The translations under genes were made by a program, and so were the position numbers. From NCBI RefSeq assembly GCF_001638985.1, contig NW_017265134.1, positions 124,001-188,000 of the forward strand: a DNA stretch of 64,000 nucleotides, read 5' to 3'. Positions 11,700-24,472 of the stretch are shown here, piece after piece; position 1 is the stretch's first letter; every line of letters begins with the position of its first letter. The notes beneath the pieces were generated by a model. The model did no database searches. It saw nothing but the letters and a program-made list of their open reading frames with translations, and had not been told where the DNA came from. Source of the DNA: Phycomyces blakesleeanus NRRL 1555(-). Taxonomy: Eukaryota > Mucoromycota > Mucoromycetes > Mucorales > Phycomycetaceae.

Positions 11700-13376
11700 T
11701 TATGTCCAGCAAACCATTCTACCACTACCATTGCCACAAAGCACAGCCATTGATGTAGTATTGGGGTGAAATTGTACTACTGATGGTACAGCAGTGATCC
11801 GATCACTGTCATATAGATCCCCTATCAGGTTACCACTTTCTCCCGAGTAAATGTTTACTGGGTGCTTCATATTTCCTACTGCCATGTGCTGATGTCGATA
11901 GCCCAAAGGACTTGTATTCCATCGTGCCCTAAAGTTTGTCACCCATCTACCAAAATATTTTTTGATGAATATGTGCGTAGTCTTCTTTTTTCCTTTCTAA
12001 TAATAATATTAGGCATATATATATTACTTACTTTCCAGTGTGATTGTTGTGCGGTATGGCTGAATGTAAAGTCATATCTTCGTTCTTGAGCGTAAATAAG
12101 CGTATGAAATCATCATAACTTGCAGTTGCAAGTCGATCTCCTCTTGGAGACCAATAAGCACTCGTGACAGCATATCCGTGTTCCAGCTCATGCAGTGGTG
12201 TGATAGAGTCAGTTTCGGTAGAGAAGCTGCGATGATCCCATACTGTAGCTGTTCGATCATTACTACCGATTGCCAGCAGATGTTCATGAACAGGATTCAG
12301 ATCGATAGTCCCGATTTTCTTGGTCCTAAGGCTGTACACAGATATTTTACTGTTTGAACGAAGATCTTTGTGGGCAATCTCGCCCATCGAAGTCGCAAGC
12401 CAGGCCTTTATATTTTATAAAAACATGCATAAATTACTGTTGAGCATCCATTTTCTTGCTTCTTTTTTTTCCCTTTTGTATACACCAATATAATACACAC
12501 TTTTATATATATATACATATTACATACACTGTGTCCATCCTGTGTTATAACCATACTGGTAAGTGGGAGGCTGTCATCTCCAAGAGAGACTTCAGTAAAA
12601 ACTGCCTTTTCCATATCAAAATATTGGAGAGTGCCATCATAGGAAGAGGAGTACAACTTTGTAGAGTCCACAGGACTAAACCTTAAGTCCGTAATGGAAC
12701 GAGTGTGAGGTCTGTATTTGTAGACTACTGGTTCATCTCCATCTTCTGTTTCCTTGACACCTTCTACATCCCAGAATCCCAATTGGCCGATCACATCTGC
12801 TCCACACCCTAGTAACTTTCCTGGAGATGGATGAAATCTGTCCCAAATAATATCCAGATATCATAAGAATAAGTACATTTGTATTGTCTCTTTCTTTCTT
12901 TTGGTCTAGTTAAGCTAATCAAAGTAGAAATAGAGAAAGAAAGAAACCTACACGCAGTTTGTGATTCTTTCTGTCACTACTTTGACTGTCTGCCAACTAT
13001 GTCTAATCTGCAATTCTTGTAATGCTTTTGAGACTTCCGCATCAGAATTTTCTTCTGCTTCAAGCTCTTTCTTTGTAGTTGGCTGAGTATTAGGAAATTT
13101 CTTTAACATCTGTAAAAATTCTTTCTGATCGGCTTCTTCGAGTCGATCAACGCGCAGGTCTGTTTGGTTATTTTTCTCTTCCTTCTCTGTAGGTAAAGAT
13201 TCTACTGTTTCTGGTGCAGCTCCTCTTAAGCGAGCTGATACACGCGTTGGAGCCTTTGGCTCAATCTTCTTCTTTGGAACATGTTTCTTGATTGAAGTTG
13301 GAGCTGGTCGCTTTTGCCCAGCTAGAGGCACATGAAGTTCTTTTAGTAGTTTGGCATTATTCCTACCAGTAGACAT
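11700..13376 (-). CDS. CMR1: CMR1/WDR76-like WD40 protein
   Basis: Four exons on the minus strand: 13376-12952, 12837-12528, 12405-12032, 11946-11700, giving 451 aa. All introns are GT-AG and phases agree. The N-terminal 140 residues are charged and contain TRVSARLRG and a helical segment before the propeller. WD-type repeats follow, including IGQLGFWDVEG, VDSTKLYSSSYDGTLQYFD, AIGSNDRTATVWD and LATASYDDFIRLF. The C-terminus reads RWNTSPLGYRHQHMAVGN and ends GNGSGRMVCWT, characteristic of the Cmr1/WDR76 family (related to DDB2). Family members bind damaged DNA or chromatin and associate with stress-induced nuclear protein quality-control sites. The length is close to that of other family members. 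Confidence 0.85.
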
Positions 13377-14026
13377 TAATCAGCCAAAAATAATAAAATA
13401 AAAACACAAGCACATTCCCAATCATAATCATTCAATTCAATGGTTCCATGTTTATTACTCAATATTCTTTAATCGTTGTTTCTCATAATCAGACAATTTG
13501 TGAGCCATAATGAATATATAGAATAAAAAATAAAAAGAATAAAGGACACGTCAAATTACAAATATATGTATATAATTAACAAAATAAAATCATTTGCTTA
13601 TCTAGCAATGGCATTTTTTTTTCGATAATAACGTCCAATCAAATTCGCTAATTGTATTTAAAATAAGAATTTTAATTAATATAAAAAAAAATGGAAAGAA
13701 AAGGCAAAGGTTTGGTGAAACAAATAAAAATCAATAATTGAAAATATATATGTATGTTTTTTTTTTTCAAAAAATAAATAATCTTGTTTTGTGTACCTGA
13801 TAGATGAGTAGCTAGTTTATATAGAAATCTTACTCTGCTTTAAAGAAAGGTAGTCATTCTATTAAAGGTAATATATGTTTCGTAAACATCACGTTCCAGT
13901 GGCCATTGACTGTAATTGAAAAATAGCAATGATAATATTGAGAGTTACGATATCTGGGCTGTTTCGATGTCTAAGTATTTGTTGAAATGGACCAATTTTA
14001 ATTTGAACTTTGAATCAAACTTTGAT
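13377..14026. other. Intergenic region between the HAM1-like gene and CMR1
   Basis: AT-rich DNA without recognisable gene. It should contain the promoter of CMR1 (reading left from 13376) and the 3' end of the gene ending at 14027. Nothing else seen. Confidence 0.5.
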
Positions 14027-16210
14027 TTATTGATGGGAAAATAATTGTGAAAATATAGTAGCTACACCTCGTTGTATATTTTCGATCAATACATGCTTGA
14101 TATTCTTTTTGAATTTCTTTATGGACAGCCTATTCAAGAGACTTTATTTATATATTAGTAAAAAGGTATAATGTATTGAATATTAACTACACAAGTCAAC
14201 ACTCATGTAAATCTAGTTATTCTATCTTGTTTTACTTTACCTATGCCGTGTTTCTTGAAAAGAAATGTCAAAATCCCCAATGGTGCAGATGCACTTATCA
14301 ACTTTGTATGAAAACGGATCATTTCCTGAAGGTGATACGGAAATACTGACACAAATATCTGAAGCAGTAGCTACCGCATGTCCATAGTCAGAATACAGCG
14401 GAATCCCAGTTTTTGTGCGGTAGTTGTAATCAACACCACTGCAAATTACTTTTAAGCCAATTCTGATAAGATAGAATATATATATATATGTGTGTGTGTA
14501 GATAGACAGATAAAAAAGATAAAAAGAAAGAAAGAAAGAGATAAATACATCAGTTTCATAATCTCTTAAACCTTACTTACATTTCATAGACAACTTTGCT
14601 ATAATGTTTGTGTTGTTCAGACTGGGGTTGTGTAGTGTCTGGCCATGCTTTTGGTGGAACTGCAATATCCATGTCTATTTCCTTCATTTTAATAGACTTT
14701 GGAAATGCTTCGGAGAGGTTAAGCTGAATGTTCTGTAGTATGTATTCATAGTCCTCCGAAGATCTGTTTGCAGATAAAGAAAAAAAAGTTTTATATCAGC
14801 TTTCAAATGTGAAGAAATCATAATATTAACATGTACCCTTTAACTCTTGGAATATTTAAAACCTTGTTTTTTTCCAGACTGATTGATATACAATCACCAG
14901 AAATATAAATATAAGTATACATTTTTCAAAATTATATATAAAGATATATATATTCCTTTATATGAAAATCTCAACTTAACTGGCTATTGAAAGCAAGCTT
15001 GGCAGCTTCATATTGGGCCGTATTGAAGGCCGCGCAGCTTTGGGAATTATTCCAAAACACTAGTTTTCCCAACTGCTTTGAATAATGGGAAACAGTGGGT
15101 GAGAAACCTCCAGGAAAGGGACTGATTAGATTTTCAACATAATAGACTGCTTTCTGTGCCAATGCATGTCTCGAGCCATTTGCATAAACAATGATGGCTC
15201 CAAGGTAGTGAAAGAAAGATGCTAAAATACAATAATACATATAATTGGAAGATTTTTTGTTAACTCGATTAAAAACCAAATTACTACAGTTAATTATACT
15301 TTACCTCCATCTTTATTACCGTTCTTGAAATCTTGCCAAAAATCACAGACACCATTAATTACACTATCAGGAATCCGAACGCTTTTCAATACTCTGGCCA
15401 GATTTTCAATATCGGACTGTTTGCTAGTTTGACCGGTAAACTGTTTCAAGATCGCAAATTTCTCGCTCGTTTCTACGGTCCATTTCTCTTTAGGGTCGTC
15501 AATTGCACGTACAATCCTAAACATGCACTCCACGAGACATTCAATGGCTTCTAGAGTCGGTTGGTCCTCTAGCCAGTCAATAACAGACTGTCCTTGTTGG
15601 GCCCAAAGAGCAAGGCATTTCTCGGATCTTTGTTGGTCTAAGATTAATGGTGATCTATCAACTATTGAACTATTCTTTATATCGATATCGCCATTGTTGC
15701 TGAGCTTAATGTCTGTTATGTTTTGTTCGCCATTGGACTTCATGGACTCATCAGGAGACTTGGATTTTGTATTAGGGCCATCGATTTCATCTAGTATTGT
15801 ATGCATCAGAAAGACACATTCCCCGAGAAATAAAGTCAAATATGGGGCGTTTGTAAGTCTCTGTAGAAAAATCCAGCTTTGAGGACCAAACTCAATCTCC
15901 TTGAACCACGATTCTGTTTGATTGAAGATAGAGTTAGCTAGCTAGCTTTCTTTCTTTTTCTCTTTCTTTGTTAAGCAATATTGCCTTTGACAAATGGTAT
16001 CTGATCTGATTGATTCAAAACAAGTCCTCGGTACACACGTTGCCAGATTGAGGCATCGTCCATAATCTGGCGCTTATCATGCAAAGCAACTTCCCAAGTT
16101 TCTTCAAGTTTTTTAAAAAGGCTCATAAAGTCTACAGAAGAATCCACAGAAGAATCCTTTGCTGGACTGTTCTGGGTTGTGCTTCCACTTGTTTGTAAGG
16201 TGTCACTCAT
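14027..16210 (-). CDS. HAM1/DUF4449-like protein (BPI-type lipid-binding fold suspected)
   Basis: A six-exon minus-strand gene of roughly 510-530 aa: exon 1 from 16210, then about 15913-15305, 15221-14981, 14763-14581, 14462-14241, 14129-14027. Phases agree for exons 2-6. The exon 1 donor (within 16020-15970) and exon 2 acceptor (15914 or about 15945) are uncertain. The N-terminal part is helical. The C-terminal part has YRTKTGIPLYSDYGHAVATA, then VDKCICTIGDFDISF, ETRH and LSIKKFKKNIKHVLIENI. This order (YxxKTGxPxxxDxGxA, Cys-IxxxDI, KH/RH, basic helix) matches my recollection of the fungal HAM1 C-terminal family (formerly DUF4449), related to bactericidal/permeability-increasing proteins. 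That assignment is from memory. A further small exon around 14834-14900 is possible. Function is not established. Confidence 0.7.
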
Positions 16211-16699
16211 TTCTGTACATTAAATTTATAAGTATAAACGACTGCCAGTAATATTATAAGCGATATTTTTTCTGTACAATTCTTATATTAACATAAGCTA
16301 CAATATAATCTCTCACATTTTGAATAAGTAGGTATTAAAAGGAAGAAAGAGAGTATATAGAAAGAGAGGTATAGAAAAGCTTTATAGCCTCAATTGCTTT
16401 ATATCTTATTTAACATACTACTTTTTGAATCATATATATATATATATCTGTTAATCACTGATAGTATCTCTTTTGAAAGTAAAGGAGTAATAGCTATAAA
16501 GTGATAAATTGACATTATTTTATCACGAGTATTTTTTTGATTCTTTCTTTTTTGGAAGTTTTTGAATGTAAGAATAATATTAATAATAAAAAAGGATTGG
16601 GGAATGAATGTAGAATATTTACGTATGAGTTTCAGAATTAACTATATATTTTTCGCATAAACAGAAAATAAAGTTAATCTGATTAAGCTTGTTTATGTT
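16211..16699. other. Intergenic region between the acetylglutamate kinase and HAM1-like genes
   Basis: No coding sequence seen; AT-rich with one (AT)n run at about 16432-16448. Importantly, nothing resembling an acetylglutamyl-phosphate reductase domain follows the stop of the kinase gene here. Confidence 0.55.
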
Positions 16700-18501
<1,802 letters not shown>

Positions 18502-19264
18502 TGTAAAGGTGAAGGTGAAAGGTTGAATGAAAAATGAAAAAATTCAAAAATTCAGAAATTCAAACAAAAATAAAAAGAAAGACGGCCTGTGTTGGGTGGT
18601 AATTGTTGTCAAAAGAAAGGCAATATGAGACAAATTAGAAGGGAATAATGCTACTTGTGGCAGTACTTGTGACTTTGTATTTCTATAATGATTATTTCAC
18701 AAGACAATTGTTTTAATATTAACTCTTTTATAAGTGTGTGTGTTTGTGGGGGGTGTGAAGTTGTCAATAATAATAAAAAAATAATTAAAAAAAAAGGCAG
18801 TCGTAAATGACTCAATATGAAGCTTTTTTTTTTTGGTAACAAATATTTGCGCCATTTCAAAGTCGATAATCCAATTCACAGTGAAAATCGCGCCTTTATT
18901 AAACTCATAAAAAAAAATAGCGCGTAATACACACGTAACAAATATATATATTCTTATTTAGGTATGTTTGAAAAAGACAATATCTTACACTTCACACCAA
19001 AGTTACATTAAAGAGCATCTCATACTGTCTATAGATAAACAATGATATATATTTCGCAACAAGCTGTCAGAGTTTGTTTTTGCTTAAAGGCATTATTGCT
19101 ATTCATAAATACAAATCTTGAGAAATAGATACATTTTGGACATCTCTCATTCAACGATTAGAAGCATCATTAATAAATGAGAACAAACTAGAGCGACTGA
19201 CCCCAAAACACATAGGTCAGGGATACTAAGGAAACTAGGCGCCACAAGTACCATTGTACTTTAT
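18502..19264. other. Upstream region of the acetylglutamate kinase gene
   Basis: Holds the promoter and leader of the minus-strand gene starting at 18501. AT-rich, with a GT-rich tract near 18735-18760. No other feature recognised. Confidence 0.5.
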
Positions 19265-19600
19265 TTGAATATAACACGTAATCCATTTGAGAATTATGAC
19301 TATCAACCAAATAACTCGCTATTTGCTGCCGGTGTAAATTTTATAGAGAGACAATCATCAATTATAATCCGCCCAAGCATTTCTGCTTCTTATTATCCAG
19401 TGATTATACTGAAGTTTGCACTGAAGCAGATAAATAATAGGTTGTTTTGGACAAGAGTCAGAACCAATATGTCAGTTGAGGTCTCGACTAAAATGATGTG
19501 GTCAGATTAATCTGGATGACAAATGCCACTGGTTTTGACCCATTTGTGGTCCATGACTTATTGCAAAACTTGTATAAAGTGTTTCTAAGTTAATCTTGCA
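19265..19600 (+). pseudogene. Tc1/mariner transposase relic
   Basis: The open stretch ending at 19510 contains NNRLFWTRVRTNMSVE and then KMMWSD. This corresponds to the conserved Tc1 block in which RLxWARxHxxWxxEDW leads to the first catalytic Asp in WSDE. The frame is cut by TAA right after WSD, and only faint similarity continues. No second Asp or terminal repeat was found nearby. It is a small decayed fragment, older than the copy at 58385-59406. Confidence 0.5.
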
Positions 19601-20128
19601 TTTCAAGACTACCCTTGAAATGCTAAACCAGAAACTTGAACCAAGGATCATATTGTAATTTAACAATGATCGACAAATATATTTTATTTTTGGAGAATTG
19701 TTTTTAAATGTCAGCCAAAATTTATATAAAGGACTGTGTCTAACAGAGTGTTTACTGGCCAGCACTGGATATTTATTCTGCCAAGTTTTGGTACATTTCT
19801 CATAAAAAATTATCCGTAGTGCAGAACTTCATATTTTTGTTATTGTTTTTGCTGTTGTTGGAAAAGTACAATAAAGCAAAATCATCCCCTTATTGCTACG
19901 ACATAATTTATTCCAAACACTCAAATACATATCTACTGAACACTTTCTGGACCTCATTTCTTTGGTGTCCTATATAAAGTAAAAATGAATTAGCTATCAT
20001 ATATATGTATATATCATAATAATACAAACGGTTTTTTAGTGGCGCACACAGTTGATGGATAACAAGAAGTGCTATGGACATCCAATAAGCCTAACCCAAA
20101 AGTTAATATAATGAATTAATAGACTCAT

Positions 20129-20174
<46 letters not shown>

Positions 20175-20661
20175 CACTTGCTAGGTTGATGGTGGTGCTT
20201 GTTTTTTTTGATCTTTGGGAAACAGTCGTGCATGATTTTAATCAATTCAATTCGAGTAATCAATAAGTGTAGATATTCAAAGAACTAAAGAGAGAGAGAA
20301 AGAGAGACAGATAAAGCTAGAATATACACATCGTCTCTCGACTGAATATTTTATACATCTTTTATTTTCTTACTTTTTTTTTTCTTTATTCGTTGTTCTT
20401 TGTCATTCTTAGTAAGCTATCAGCCAAGTTGTCGAAAGACAAATATAACGATTACTTATTTCTGGACTGATTTCTGAACAACATTTGGACAAAGCGTACT
20501 TTGATATCATGTACATGTATGCACACGGTATTGTTAATATCGAATTCCATTTTTATTTGGCTAATAATTTACAGTGCCTTTTTTCTTTATAAATTCTTTT
20601 TTTTTGGGTAAGAGTTTGATGTCTAGGTTCTTCGTAGCTTTTTTTTCAAGTCTATTGTCCC
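19601..20661. other. Intergenic region downstream of the cystathionine gamma-synthase gene
   Basis: No gene seen. It contains (CA)n followed by (TA)n at about 20131-20171 and a purine-rich run at 20285-20315. Open frames here are short and lack motifs. Confidence 0.45.
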
Positions 20662-22795
20662 TTATAAATCATCCACAGCATCCAAAGCCTTTTTGAACAT
20701 GGCCAGCAGACGCTCCTTTCCCTCAAGACCAACACTAACACGTACAAGATGCTTGGGAACACCGAACTTTTCTGCCCAGTCAAGTTCTGTAAAATGGGCC
20801 AATATGGTGTAAGGACTGGCGAGTGTAAAGTTGGTACCGAGTGAAGGACCTTTTGCACATCCAAGGTTATCATAGAATTGAGCAGCATGTTTTTCACTCT
20901 TCAAGATAATAGAAAAGAGACCGCCATATCCACCATCCGGAGTCTTGACCGCATCATAGTTTTCTCTACAAGTATACTTTGGATAAAATATAGAGACAAC
21001 TGTAATTTATATCCACAGACAAGCACAAGAACACCAGTTATCATTAGCCCCAATAAAGAAAGATGCTGTTAGTATTATTGATAGTATTAATTGTTTATAT
21101 TTACCCTTGGGGTGCTTGATCAAAAAATCGCACAGAGTCTCAGCATCAATATTGATAGACTTTGCTCTTTCTTTAAATGTACGCGAGTTTCTCTCCAAAA
21201 ACACAGCATCTTCGGCCCATACAATATCTTCATAATCATTTGCAAGTTCTTTTTTCAACTTGTCATAGAATTGGCGGTTAGGGTTCAGAATCATACTACA
21301 CAAATCAGTAGTCCTATCAGAACGATGCTATTTCTTTTAGAGATATCCATATTAATCAATACTACCTTCCACCCATAACATTGCTGTCTCCTGAGAACAC
21401 TTTTGTAAGACTGCTCACAGCCATGTCGGCCCATTCAAGAACTCCAACATTGCAGAAGTTGCCAATAGTTTCATCAACAACAATGAAAAAATTATAAGCG
21501 TCAGCCAACTGTCTCAATCTCTTGAGGTTGGGGGACTTTAGAAGAGGGTTCGAAGGCAGCTCACAGAAGAGACTGAGAATACGCTCGCCGCCTTTGAGTC
21601 TCTCTTCAAGTTCATCGATGTTGTGGTCTTCACCAATTCCATAAAAGTAGCAACCAGCACCAAACTTTTGCAAAATCTTGAGTGTATCTGTGTAAGGGAA
21701 GCTAATAGAATAGAAGAAAATAAAATAAAATTCAACTAATTGTCGATCTTTTAGAGCTGTCAAACAAAAAAGTATTACCCAAAGCACACGCTCTTTAAAG
21801 ATTGGTCCCCGACTGCCAATGCAAGACGATGTGCGTGAAAGATGGCACTCATACCACAAGGGAACAAGTACACATCTTCCTCTGATACACCACGAATACC
21901 ACGAGCACCTTTCAATTGACGTTGATGCTGAAGATCTTCAGCTGTAGTCTGTGAAAATTGTTCCATCATCTCTCCGGATTCTGCTTCTGTGAGAACACCG
22001 GCAATGCGGCGGCGAAGGGCACGTTTGGCCCGATCGGCATAGATGACAGGCAGGTTGCGGCCGTATCTCTCCTCAACATATGCAGAATGTTCTGCCTCGC
22101 ATGTTTCTTCCTTTGTCTCTTTTTTTAATTGTGCTTCGATATTGTGAGGATGTGATGCACGGACGTAGCGACGGTTGCCACGTTTAGGTTCATACATGGC
22201 TGACGAATTTTGAGAGCTAGCAATAGAATCGTTTGCATCAAGAATACGAAGGCAATACTCGGCCATTCGAGAGGAAACATTATCTCCTGCATGTTGCCAG
22301 AATTGCTTGGCTACCGGAAATGCATCCTTGGGAAAGAGGACAATGTACATAGGGACTCGTTGAAGCTCGCTTGTCTCATCCACAGATGCGATTTCGAATT
22401 CGGCAATACGTATCAGCCCGGATGTCTGCTGTGCTGGTAGATAGGTACGCTTCATAAAGTTGCGACACCGCTCAGCTACCTTACGGGAAGGAAATAACAT
22501 GCCGGCTTCGGTTGGCTTACCGAATTTCTGGACGAGGCGTGTGCATAACTAGAACAGAAAAAAAGGCATGATAAATGTGCTGCCCCGGTATTTTCTAGGT
22601 GTTTTTTACCTTTTGAATAAAGGGATGAATGAAGAAGCGAGGATAGCCGCATTCCATCTTTGATGTCACTCTTGGATCGCCTTGTTCATAATAGACATTG
22701 TCTTGCCATGTCGGGAACATCACAGAAACAGCATGTGGAGTGTGAGCTGGAATAGCAGAACCGACTGTGGTTGGTGGCTCTGGTAGGCATACCAT
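20662..22795 (-). CDS. STR2: Cystathionine gamma-synthase (Str2-type, PLP-dependent)
   Basis: Five exons: 22795-22610, 22548-21779, 21701-21366, 21295-21105, 20999-20662, giving 606 aa. All junctions are GT-AG with consistent phase. The N-terminal extension ([20 protein letters not shown], then [17 protein letters not shown]) is the hallmark of the long fungal enzyme. The catalytic part has [38 protein letters not shown] and the PLP lysine motif [16 protein letters not shown] (Lys about 419). It ends with [33 protein letters not shown] and [10 protein letters not shown]. The enzyme condenses cysteine with an activated homoserine to cystathionine in transsulfuration. The ATG at 22795 gives the conventional N-terminus, but an upstream exon cannot be excluded. 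A 37-codon upstream frame ends 11 bases before it. Confidence 0.9.
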
Positions 22796-23220
22796 GATAA
22801 TGTTGACTATGCTTGTGGAAAGAAAGACGAGCACAAGAGAGAAAGAAAAAGCGTATAAGAGGTCTTCACAATATGACTCATGGTAGATAGCTGGTGACTG
22901 CGACAAGAAATGGTATTCATGCGTTTCAACTCCGTTGGGTTTTGAGTGTGCTTGGTTACACGGATGGCGTCTTTTAGAGATGGAAGTTTATTACTGATGG
23001 AAGATCTACATTTAATTGGCACTTTTCCTTGGTTGATAAAATCGTGCTTGTTATTTATTTATTTTTCTGAAAAATAAATAGTAAAATTCAAGTTCAAATT
23101 CAAGCTTTGTTTACATTGTGTATATATTATTTCTATCCCTGTCTTTGACTACGAAAATAAAGACATTAAACTAATCAGGCAAAGAAATGTTTGATATAAG
23201 AAACAGTAATAGTAACAACA
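22796..23220. other. Leader of the cystathionine gamma-synthase gene with a 37-codon upstream ORF
   Basis: On the minus strand an ATG at 22920 opens a 37-codon frame that terminates at 22807, 11 bases upstream of the presumed start at 22795. It may be a regulatory upstream ORF or a misread 5' exon. The rest (22920-23220) is AT-rich and should contain the promoter. Confidence 0.4.
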
Positions 23221-23224
23221 AAAT

Positions 23225-23960
23225 AGACGATAAAAAGAGCCTTTGCCATAGAATACATCGAGTAACATTGTCTAATTTGAGAATCATATATGCTCTGCTG
23301 CTCCTTCAACTTAAAGGATTCAGTAATACCTAGTGCTCTGACATTGGAGACCTTTCCATTAACCATATCCAGGCTACTAGTACATTTTCCTTCTTAATGA
23401 ACTGCTCTCAGATGAGCGGCAAGATCCGAAAAATCAAAACCAGCATTATCAGCCAGGATGGTGGGTATCTCGCGGAGTACTTTTCCAATATTCAGCTATA
23501 ATAGCTTTTTTTCAGAAGTTTTGAAAACGACCTCATAAACAGTTTTTGTCATTAGCACCTCAAAATAGATATTATCATGCACAGACCGTCATTTATTGAG
23601 AATATGAATAGTAGCAGAGAGAACAGCATCAAGTGAGTGCTCATCTTCGTCCAAAACTCACATAGCTACCTAACAAAGAACGACTGTGCAAGCCTCACAA
23701 ACGATAACATCGCTAGAAAATTTCAATTTACATAGCAATTGATGCTATGAGCCTTGATTTTGTCAACCGAAACTTTTAGTGGTGTCTACACACACACACA
23801 CACCAAATATCTTGATCTTGTCTGTGTCCGTGGCTGATTTGTAAAAGTTTATTACAGTACCTTTTCTGCAGCGATCCCAATAGCAATATATTTTAAAATG
23901 GTGAATTCGTCATTGGGTACAATAATATCTCATGTAGCTGCTGACTGCAGACTTTTGTCC
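23225..23960 (-). pseudogene. CCT2: Decayed CCT2 (TCP-1 beta) chaperonin pseudogene
   Basis: On the minus strand, blocks of CCT subunit beta appear in the correct order but in shifting frames with stops. They are TDTDKIKIFG followed by VDTTK (about 23845-23790), EACTVVL (about 23700-23680), LDEDEHSLDAVLSA (about 23655-23610), [25 protein letters not shown] (about 23485-23410) and NGKVSNVRALGITESFKLKEQ (about 23365-23300). A frameshifted MILKLDNVTRC follows near 23280. These match the apical/equatorial C-terminal half of CCT beta (IPTIIADNAGxDSADLxxxLRAxH, ALGITESFKxK). Part of the middle is deleted and the N-terminal half is missing. It cannot encode a functional chaperonin; no introns are obvious, so it could be a retrocopy or a truncated duplicate. 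Confidence 0.7.
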
Positions 23961-24472
23961 TGTTCGAACTTGTTGGCAATATATTTTGTTAGAAATTTGA
24001 AAAATGAGCGTATTTCTAAGCAAATAAAAGAAAGAAAGAAAGAAAGAAAAAAGCGAAATAGTTATCGATTAACCCTACCTTTGGGCTCCAGTGTAATTTT
24101 AACAAGGCTTCTACATATTATGACAATAATAAAGGAAGACCAGAGAAAAAGTGTAACAGAACGTTGAACAATACATTATTCACTACTCAAAAAAAATGTA
24201 TTTCTACCAGGTATCTATTCTCTGCTTTTTTTTTCTAGGGTTGTCTTGAAAGGTTTGTATATGTATTAACAACCATACCAAGTTATCAAGTAGCTTTTTA
24301 GACATCTTTTATCCAAGATACTTTCCTTGACAAATCTTCTGTAGATCGATATTAAGCACAATTTACTATTTCATGATAAATAAACGAAAACTTGTCGAAT
24401 TAAAGCGACAGACAGACTAATATTTCTGACATCAAAAAAATAGAATCCTTGTAGCTTGATTTCGGCGTACGT
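23961..24472. other. Intergenic DNA between the CCT2 pseudogene and the first F-box copy
   Basis: AT-rich, with a (GAAA)n tract at about 24028-24050. No gene recognised. Confidence 0.45.
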
